Below are positions 58,025-64,000 of a stretch of 64,000 nucleotides of DNA, piece after piece. Position 1 is the stretch's first letter, and the number at the start of each line of letters is the position of its first letter. Origin of the DNA: DYJK01 sp040755055 (lineage in GTDB: Bacteria; Bacteroidota; Ignavibacteria; Ignavibacteriales; Melioribacteraceae); assembly GCA_040755055.1 (NCBI GenBank), contig JBFMBS010000014.1:36131-100130 (forward strand), given 5' to 3'. The notes beneath the pieces were generated by a model. It saw only the letters and a list, made by a program, of their open reading frames with translations, ran no database searches and had not been told where the DNA came from. Both the position numbers and the translations under genes were made by a program.

Positions 58025-60175
58025 TTATAGGTAATACAAGTATTTAATTTTGAACACGGAAACCCGGTCACTCATTTCCAATTTGCGCGATGAGTTGAAT
58101 CGATCGTGCACTTCATTGATTGCAAGATAAACCCAGCTCTTGGGCAAAAACTGATATGAGAAAAGTGCGCCGACAAAAATTCTTTCCATTTGATCGGTTG
58201 AGCGAACAAAAATGTTATCTACGTAAAGATAAAAATTGAGATCATTGATCGGTGTTATAGAGATCCATGGTCGTGCATTATATGTTATGTCTTCGATATT
58301 ATTATCCGGGTCACCTTCGATATACATATCATATGTTGTTCCTACCTTGAGAATATCAGTGGCCTTCCATGAGAAGGAAGAACCAAACCATGAATAGAAA
58401 GCCAGATAGTTTCTTGAAAAATTGTAAGTCTTCTCATAACCGCCGTAAAAACTTGCGTTCCATTTTGGGTTGATATTTAACCACGTGCTTAGGTTCAAAC
58501 TATATGAATCATATTCAATATCCAGATCCTTAGATTTATTGAGAGCAACATTAATTTCATATCCCCAGTTACTTCGGAATTGCATGTTAAGTCCTACATG
58601 GGCACCGTAATCTGTGAATGCATCAACTTTTTCATAATATGCGGTCGGTCCAAAGTAAATTAGTATTTGAGATAGCGCTCCTTCCTTAGGATACCAGATT
58701 GGGCCGGTTAACCCGACAAACTCCCATGTTCCTTTCCAGGGTACAAAACCAACCTGGTTAACATCAAAGTTTTCGCCGACGTATCTTGTACGAATGAAAT
58801 TGATCCAATTACTGCCAAATTGTGTGAATCCGGCAGAAGCAGCAAAATCTCCGTCTGAGTTATTTACCGATCGCGCAATCTGGTAAGCTAACTGCCAATC
58901 GGTTTCTCTCAAAGCACCGTCAATATCAATTACTCCATACGTGTTGTTTGGTGTCTGTTTGCCTACGAATAGCAAGCCGACGCTCGAATTATCAAATACT
59001 TGTTTCTTTACTCTACCCGAATAGAAAACCGCAGATTCTTCAGTATAATTTGTTTCATTGTAAGTGTAATCTTTTTCAGGGGTTCTTGCTACAAAACCTC
59101 CGTATTCCCAATCTTCGTAACGGCCGAATGCCTTTGCACCAAATGTAATTGGTAATTCGGAACCATCGGGCAAAATTTTTCCAATTCGTCTAGAATAAAA
59201 CAAATCCATCGGCCGGTAGAATCCGGAATTTCTTTGCCTTCCGGAAGGCATAAATATTTCATTTCCTTGAATGAAAAATGGACGCCGCTCGTTAAAGAAA
59301 ACCTCATAACGGGAAATGTTGAATTCGTATGGATCTGCTTCTATTTGTGCGAAATCCGGATTAGCTGTTGCCTGGAATGTCAACTGTTGAGAAGGATTAT
59401 AAAAGATATCGATTCCGGCATCCGGATCGACTTTGTATTTATTATTCCCTATGTAGGTAATTTTGCCGAAGACAGTTGGATAGAATTCTAAACTTAGACC
59501 TTTGATACTCGGTTTAAAATCCTGGAATTGTAGTTTACCAAACTTTGAGATTCTTTGTCCTTCGTTCTGTTCATATTCACACCAGTATTGATCTTCGGAA
59601 ATTGATGGGATCCATCTGTCAAAATCCAAACCCCATGAATCTAGGTTTTCATCATACTGTATTGATTTATATGGGATTTCCATTTCAACTACGAAGCCCC
59701 AATCATAAATTCTGCTGTCTGCAAACCATATTCCATCCCAGCTGTAATCACGGTTACGTGCATCATCAAGAAGGCGGCAATCTGCGCGTGTACCTGAAGC
59801 ACTAACGGCAAATTTGTATGCTGAGTTTTTATCGCCGAATGTATCAAGCATAATTGAGACGACATCCCCCCCGAAGTCGTCCAATTTGCCGGTATGCTGC
59901 TGGATATTATCTAAACTATCATAACAAACTATCAGGCAGTATAAAGCATATTCTGTCGTTAGAACTTTTGCATAGGTTTTACGTGATGGTTCTTTTGCAA
60001 AATAGGGTTGGAGCTGAAAAAAATCGGCTATTTCAGTAACAGTATTCCATGTTTCGTCTATAATACCGTCAATTATAATGGGTGAATCAATCTTTATAAG
60101 GTTTACCACTTTGTCATTGTTAACAGCAGATAAAATGAGAGGAGTAAAAAAAAGAATCGTAAATAATTTTTTCAT
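58025..60175 (-). CDS. DUF5916 outer-membrane protein with N-terminal CBM9-like domain
   Basis: The start at ATG 60175 gives the signal peptide MKKLFTILFFTPLILSAV; an upstream ATG at 60229 is unlikely. The N-terminal part is a carbohydrate-binding-family-9-like domain (IDSPIIIDGIIDETWNTV, then DFGGDVVSIMLDTFGDKNSAYKFAVSASGTRAD). The DUF5916 region follows: FNERRPFFIQGNEIFM, FYSRRIGK, then long barrel strands to the C-terminus (KIKYLYYL). It is probably a surface barrel linked to glycan or peptide handling. The role is unknown. Confidence 0.9.
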   Translation of the reverse strand: MKKLFTILFFTPLILSAVNNDKVVNLIKIDSPIIIDGIIDETWNTVTEIADFFQLQPYFAKEPSRKTYAKVLTTEYALYCLIVCYDSLDNIQQHTGKLDDFGGDVVSIMLDTFGDKNSAYKFAVSASGTRADCRLLDDARNRDYSWDGIWFADSRIYDWGFVVEMEIPYKSIQYDENLDSWGLDFDRWIPSISEDQYWCEYEQNEGQRISKFGKLQFQDFKPSIKGLSLEFYPTVFGKITYIGNNKYKVDPDAGIDIFYNPSQQLTFQATANPDFAQIEADPYEFNISRYEVFFNERRPFFIQGNEIFMPSGRQRNSGFYRPMDLFYSRRIGKILPDGSELPITFGAKAFGRYEDWEYGGFVARTPEKDYTYNETNYTEESAVFYSGRVKKQVFDNSSVGLLFVGKQTPNNTYGVIDIDGALRETDWQLAYQIARSVNNSDGDFAASAGFTQFGSNWINFIRTRYVGENFDVNQVGFVPWKGTWEFVGLTGPIWYPKEGALSQILIYFGPTAYYEKVDAFTDYGAHVGLNMQFRSNWGYEINVALNKSKDLDIEYDSYSLNLSTWLNINPKWNASFYGGYEKTYNFSRNYLAFYSWFGSSFSWKATDILKVGTTYDMYIEGDPDNNIEDITYNARPWISITPINDLNFYLYVDNIFVRSTDQMERIFVGALFSYQFLPKSWVYLAINEVHDRFNSSRKLEMSDRVSVFKIKYLYYL

Positions 60176-60326
60176 AAACTTCTCTGTTGTTTGAATATTT
60201 AGACGATACATTTTTAAATAAGGTTGCATTGTTTTTACAGTGTTTTACTATATAGGTAAAGGTATTATTATGAGAATTGATTTTACATTTTAATGTTATT
60301 ATGTTGAATTGAAAACAACCGGAATT

Positions 60327-62432
60327 ATGAGGGGGAAAAACTTACATATAATAAACCTTCTCTTTTTGATAATATTCTTTTTTATCTCAAACTCTAATGT
60401 TTTTTCAATTCAAGACGATAAAGAGAAAAATGAACTTTACTTAAAAGGTATTAATGCGCTAAAGGTTAATGATAAGGTAAACGCAGAAAAATTCTTTAAG
60501 GAATCAATACGTTTGTATGATGATGCCGGTTCTCATTATCAAATAGCGAAAATATATTTGGAGCGCGACACTTACACATCACGCAATTTTGCCTATGAAC
60601 ATTTTAGAAAGGCGGTATGGAAGGAGCCGGATAATCTTGAATACCGGTATGCTTTTGCCACTTTAATGAAAGATTTTGCGCGTGTTAGCTCAATTGATGA
60701 ATTTGAAAAAATAATATTGCAAGATAGTACATATATAAATGCTTGGATTAATCTAGGTGAAATAAAAGCCGAAGATTTTTCCGAGTATAATTTTTCTGTT
60801 AGGGATATGGGAGAAATTTATGGTGATCTCCAGGAATATGCTTATGAAGATTTTCTTGATGCTGAAAAATATTTTAAAAACGCTTTAGTTTATGATTCGC
60901 TAAATATTGAAGCATCATTGCAGTTAGCATTACTCTACGAAGAAGCAAATCTGCCGCGTTTAGGCATACCAATTTTAAAAAGGTTAATCAATAACAAAAG
61001 GTCAAATAAAGATATTTTTTTATGTCTTGGTTTGTTGAATTACAAAATTTCTGATATGAAAGAATCATTTAATTGTTATAAAAACGCACTTGAGCTGATG
61101 AATAACGACGAGCGGACTGATTTTACAATTAACTCAGTCCGTGAAATGCTTCAACCGGCTTACCACGAAACGATTGATCAAATTAATGAATACGAAATGA
61201 CCGGATTTATAAATGATTATTGGAAAGTGTCCGACCCACTCTATCTAACTGATTATAACGAAAGGCTGCTTGAACATTACTCAAGAATTGCCTATGCAAA
61301 TTTAAAATTCAGTGTCCCGTCGATGGGAGTAATTGGATGGAGATCAAACCGGGGAGAAGTGATGCTTCGTTACGGCGAACCAATAAGCAGAATGAGAATA
61401 CGTCCAAGTATGGGTGATACGAGAGTGAATATGAAAACCGATGTTTGGAACTATGAGAATATGACCCTGGGATTTACAGATATGGCTCAATCGGGAAATT
61501 TTTTGTTTGCAACACCACCGGCTCCTAAAGATAAAGTACAACCACAGTTTGGAGGTGATACCCATTTTATGATGGATAACTTGCGAAGATTAGTACCAAT
61601 ACTTTACAATCCAAAATTTGATGGACCCCGGTTCGATATCAATTATGAAATAGTTCAGTTTAAGAGTTTCGAAAAAAGAAATCATGCCGATGTATATGTA
61701 AATTATATTTTAGATGCCGATGACAGTCTATTTGAAAACGAAATTAGCTTAAACCATAAAGTAGGATTTTTCTTTTTAGACAAAGACTACCGTGAGCAAT
61801 TTAGAAGAGTAGTTAATGTGAAATTAGATGAAACGAAAAAAGAGGGGACTGTTAAAAATTTCAACGCAACAGTTAGAGCGGATTCGGGTTTTGCTTCGTT
61901 TGAAATAATACGTGATATTGATAAAGGGACATCATCGAATAGAAGCGAGTTAAATATAAGGAGATTTAGTAATAACCATTTGGATATCAGCGATATAGTG
62001 CTGGCACTCGATGTGAGTAGGAATAAACCGGAGGATGGTTATTTTGATAGACGTAGTATAAATATTCTACCGAATCCGACAAGAGGGTTTAAGCAAGCAA
62101 ATTCAATATTTATTTACTATGAAATTTACAATTTGAAGAAGGACAAGAACAATTTAACCGATTTTGAACAAAACATCTCAATAAGTGAAATTGATGAACA
62201 GACTGGCATCGAAAAAGTAGTATCGACTTTATTAAATATTTTTTCTAGTTCCGGTAAAGAAAAACTTACTCTTACCTCTAATTACAAGACCCTCGAAGCG
62301 GATCCACAAATATTTTTGCAGTTGGATCTTTCAAAATATCCGGCGAATAAATATTTGATAACCGTTACCGTCAAAGACAAACTCGAAAACAGAGAAGTCA
62401 AATCATCTGCAATTGTTGATTGGAAAAATTAA
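60327..62432 (+). CDS. GWxTD-domain protein with N-terminal TPR
   Basis: The start at ATG 60327 (MRGKNLHIINLLFL) gives a signal peptide; a TTG at 60309 is in frame upstream. TPR-like helices (about 30-260) are followed by the GWxTD domain with GWRSNRGEVMLRYGEP (about 337-352), where the usual TD is SN, then beta-rich segments to the end. The family is common in Ignavibacteria and Acidobacteria and has no proven role. It is a secreted or periplasmic protein. Confidence 0.88.
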   Translation: MRGKNLHIINLLFLIIFFFISNSNVFSIQDDKEKNELYLKGINALKVNDKVNAEKFFKESIRLYDDAGSHYQIAKIYLERDTYTSRNFAYEHFRKAVWKEPDNLEYRYAFATLMKDFARVSSIDEFEKIILQDSTYINAWINLGEIKAEDFSEYNFSVRDMGEIYGDLQEYAYEDFLDAEKYFKNALVYDSLNIEASLQLALLYEEANLPRLGIPILKRLINNKRSNKDIFLCLGLLNYKISDMKESFNCYKNALELMNNDERTDFTINSVREMLQPAYHETIDQINEYEMTGFINDYWKVSDPLYLTDYNERLLEHYSRIAYANLKFSVPSMGVIGWRSNRGEVMLRYGEPISRMRIRPSMGDTRVNMKTDVWNYENMTLGFTDMAQSGNFLFATPPAPKDKVQPQFGGDTHFMMDNLRRLVPILYNPKFDGPRFDINYEIVQFKSFEKRNHADVYVNYILDADDSLFENEISLNHKVGFFFLDKDYREQFRRVVNVKLDETKKEGTVKNFNATVRADSGFASFEIIRDIDKGTSSNRSELNIRRFSNNHLDISDIVLALDVSRNKPEDGYFDRRSINILPNPTRGFKQANSIFIYYEIYNLKKDKNNLTDFEQNISISEIDEQTGIEKVVSTLLNIFSSSGKEKLTLTSNYKTLEADPQIFLQLDLSKYPANKYLITVTVKDKLENREVKSSAIVDWKN

Positions 62433-62443
62433 AATCATAGCCG

Positions 62444-63124
62444 CTAATTTTTGGTGAGATATTTCTCAAACAGCTCTACCAGCGAACTATTCTTTTCGTT
62501 ATTGTAAATATTTAGATGGAAGCTGTGAATCTTGTGAAGCAGTGCAAGCAGATTAAATTTTTCTTCTTCTTCTATTCCGCTCGTTATCAGCTTGTGCGCA
62601 TTCTCAAATTTCTCGGTTAACTTTTTAGTTTCCTCAATTCCTTTCGCAGTAATTTTAACTCTCTTTGAACGCTTATCGTTCGGATCGTCAAAATCTTCAA
62701 TTAATTCTTTTTTTAATAATCTTTTTATTACCTCTATGCCGGAAGACATTTCCGTTATGTTGGAATTAATGATCTCACTTTTTTTCATGCTTTCATTTTG
62801 AGCGAGGTAAAGAAGAAAATGAATATCATCGATACTAACGAGCTGCGTTCCCTCCAAAGCTTTTTTAACATAGAACTTGATTAGTTTTTGCATGTTGAAG
62901 AGCATAAAACTAATCTTGTCATCGATACTTCCGTGAATAGCAGAAGTATGAAGCTGCTCGTGAGCTGTTTTAGTTTCGGTACTTTCTTTTTTCGCTGCTT
63001 CCTGATGAAACAGCCAGAGGGAAAAGGATTGTAAATCAATTATATCACTACCGGCAGATTTTGAATAATTCTGATAAGCATCGAGCAACTCCTTCAATCC
63101 AGCGATAATATTTTCACTATTCAT
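62444..63124 (-). CDS. MarR-family transcription regulator
   Basis: The 226-residue protein has a long N-terminal helical region, then a winged helix: SIDDIHFLLYLAQNESMKKSEIINSNITEMSSGIEVIKRLLKKELIEDFDDPNDKRSKRVKITAKG. The DPNDKRSKR wing is typical of MarR proteins. It is divergent from the DUF2141 gene and probably regulates it and itself through the operator-like repeats in the 189-bp gap. Confidence 0.85.
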   Translation of the reverse strand: MNSENIIAGLKELLDAYQNYSKSAGSDIIDLQSFSLWLFHQEAAKKESTETKTAHEQLHTSAIHGSIDDKISFMLFNMQKLIKFYVKKALEGTQLVSIDDIHFLLYLAQNESMKKSEIINSNITEMSSGIEVIKRLLKKELIEDFDDPNDKRSKRVKITAKGIEETKKLTEKFENAHKLITSGIEEEEKFNLLALLHKIHSFHLNIYNNEKNSSLVELFEKYLTKN

Positions 63125-63165
63125 ACGAACTCCTTAAAATTTCCACCAAAATGTAAGCAAAATTC

Positions 63166-63179
63166 CTATGATATCATAG
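63166..63179. promoter_or_regulatory. Operator-like perfect palindrome near the MarR start
   Basis: CTATGATATCATAG is a perfect 14-bp palindrome, 42 bp upstream of the MarR-type gene. Confidence 0.4.
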
Positions 63180-63197
63180 TAATTTTTTATTTTTTAC

Positions 63198-63226
63198 TTG
63201 ACTTATCTGTAATATAGCAGTAATTT
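63198..63226 (+). promoter_or_regulatory. Promoter candidate for the DUF2141 gene
   Basis: TTGACT and TAATTT are separated by 17 bp, a sigma-70-like layout. The -10 overlaps an inverted repeat TTTTACTA/TAGTAAAA. Confidence 0.35.
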
Positions 63227-63247
63227 TACTACGTAAACATAGTAAAA
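63224..63247. promoter_or_regulatory. Inverted repeat overlapping the -10, possible operator
   Basis: TTTTACTA (63224-63231) and TAGTAAAA (63240-63247) form an 8-bp inverted repeat with an 8-bp spacer. A MarR dimer bound here would block the promoter candidate. Confidence 0.4.
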
Positions 63248-63313
63248 TATTATTTTCATTACGATATTTGTGTTGCCGAGATCTTTAAATAATAAATAAA
63301 AAAAGGAAACAAT

Positions 63314-63808
63314 ATGAATAACTCCGTTCGATTAAAAAAAATGTTCAACCGGTTACTAATAATATATAACCAAAGAAGCTGGCTTATCACGGCCTTGATT
63401 CTGATTCTCTTTTTTGTTGTGATGTCCGGCTCTGTAGAAGCTCAACAAGAAAATCTTGTTGTGGAAGTCAGCGGTTTCATTCACGACCGCGGGCAAGCCG
63501 TTGTAAATCTTTATCGTGAGAAAGACGATATTCCCAAAAAGCCATTTCTCAGAGATGCAGTGGAAATTCGTCAGGGTAAAGCCACTTCTATTTTTTCAAA
63601 TCTACAATATGGTGATTATGCCATAATTGTTTTTCACGATGAGAATAGTAATAACGATCTCGACCACAATTTCTTTGGATTCCCAAAAGAGCCGCTTGGT
63701 TATTCCAACGGTTTTAAATTTTCCCTTTTCTCTGGAATGCCAAACTTCAGCAAACTTCGTTTCAGCTTTGGAGTAGATGCGAAACCACTAAAAATTACAG
63801 TGGACTAA
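63314..63808 (+). CDS. DUF2141 secreted protein
   Basis: The 164-residue protein has a signal-anchor or signal peptide (about 20-45, ending VEAQQE), then the DUF2141 domain: VVEVSGFIHDRGQAVVNLYREKDDIPKKPFL, FSNLQYGDYAIIVFHDENSNNDLDHNFFGFPKEPLGYSNG. The Asp/Asn-rich DENSNNDLD loop is the family hallmark and may bind metal. AAAGGA precedes the ATG. Confidence 0.88.
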   Translation: MNNSVRLKKMFNRLLIIYNQRSWLITALILILFFVVMSGSVEAQQENLVVEVSGFIHDRGQAVVNLYREKDDIPKKPFLRDAVEIRQGKATSIFSNLQYGDYAIIVFHDENSNNDLDHNFFGFPKEPLGYSNGFKFSLFSGMPNFSKLRFSFGVDAKPLKITVD

Positions 63809-63916
63809 TCTTTTTTCATATGAAAAAATTACAAGAAGAAAGTTTGGTTTGTTTATCAACGGAGTTTATTACCAAGGTATATATTCAATCTTAGTTGAAA
63901 TTCGATTTTAGAAAAA

Positions 63917-63976
63917 GAGACTCCAAATAATCTTAAAATTGTTATTGCAGATAACAAAAAAACTAAAAGGAGTCTC
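63917..63976 (+). promoter_or_regulatory. Nested hairpin sequestering the ribosome site of the last gene
   Basis: GAGACTCC (63917-63924) pairs with GGAGTCTC (63969-63976), which contains the likely ribosome site AGGAG. An inner stem TTGTTAT/ATAACAA (63939-63957) is nested inside. It sits just before an ATG at 63981. Confidence 0.45.
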
Positions 63977-63980
63977 CGAG

Positions 63981-64000
63981 ATGAAAAATAGTGAAATCAA
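63981..64000 (+). CDS. Start of a further gene (6 codons visible)
   Basis: An ATG at 63981 follows AAAAGGAGTCTCCGAG and opens a frame (MKNSEI) that runs off the window. Nothing can be said about the product. Confidence 0.4.

Overview
The window is AT-rich bacterial chromosome, most likely from the Ignavibacteria/Ignavibacteriales branch of the Bacteroidota-Chlorobiota group. The pointers are a type IX secretion C-terminal sorting domain of the YPNPFNP type, DUF5916, GWxTD and DUF2723 proteins, a Bacteroidetes-style AMP nucleosidase, many multiheme cytochromes and TAxxTTTG-like promoter candidates. A run of exactly 100 N at 37470-37569 shows that this is a draft scaffold. No rRNA, tRNA or CRISPR array was found.

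Layout. (1) 1-7898, minus strand: a redox and signalling operon. It encodes a Tat-exported HybA-like 4x[4Fe-4S] protein, an NrfD/HybB-like quinone-site membrane protein and a 13-heme cytochrome c, then a sensor kinase with two periplasmic heme-c sites and a zinc-ribbon insert inside its ATPase domain, then two response regulators that each end in a GcvH-like domain instead of a DNA-binding domain. A second multiheme cytochrome runs off the left edge. (2) 8102-22828: a chorismate mutase / prephenate dehydratase / ACT / DAHP synthase fusion, a TPP enzyme, an MscS channel, an EamA transporter, a degenerate P-loop protein, AMP nucleosidase, PAP2 phosphatase, a hybrid histidine kinase, ornithine aminotransferase, a YjbQ protein, an S1/P1 nuclease and a LOG-family protein. 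(3) 22829-31980: a repeat-rich gap, a GT9 glycosyltransferase, a 171-bp MITE-like element, a DUF2723 membrane protein, a secreted T9SS cargo protein, a lipoprotein and a GT2 glycosyltransferase. (4) 32070-34625: a DUF362 protein and a membrane polyferredoxin. (5) 34825-46852: a DUF1028 protein, an FKBP isomerase, two genes interrupted by the assembly gap, a CocE hydrolase, a MurU-like nucleotidyltransferase next to an AmgK-like kinase fused to a RapZ C-terminal domain, an M28 peptidase, two DinB proteins and a Fic protein. (6) 46836-50984: methionine synthase metH carrying an in-frame DUF559 nuclease-like insert. (7) 51099-64000: hldD, a four-helix-bundle protein, a NUDIX hydrolase, an alpha/beta hydrolase, a lipoprotein, an RNA-repair cluster (rtcB, MNT, HEPN, archease), DUF5916 and GWxTD proteins, a MarR-type regulator divergent from a DUF2141 protein, and the start of a further gene.

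Three groups look functionally linked. The first operon probably passes quinol electrons to multiheme cytochromes and senses redox state through its own heme kinase. The AmgK-RapZ and MurU-like pair suggests recycling of cell-wall amino sugars. The archease-HEPN-MNT-RtcB group combines a possible RNase toxin pair with RNA-ligase repair.

The clearest unusual features are the DUF559 module inside metH, flanked by palindromic repeats and placed in a tolerated inter-domain linker; the GcvH-tailed response regulators with the zinc-insert heme kinase; and the HEPN/MNT pair inside an RtcB-archease cluster.
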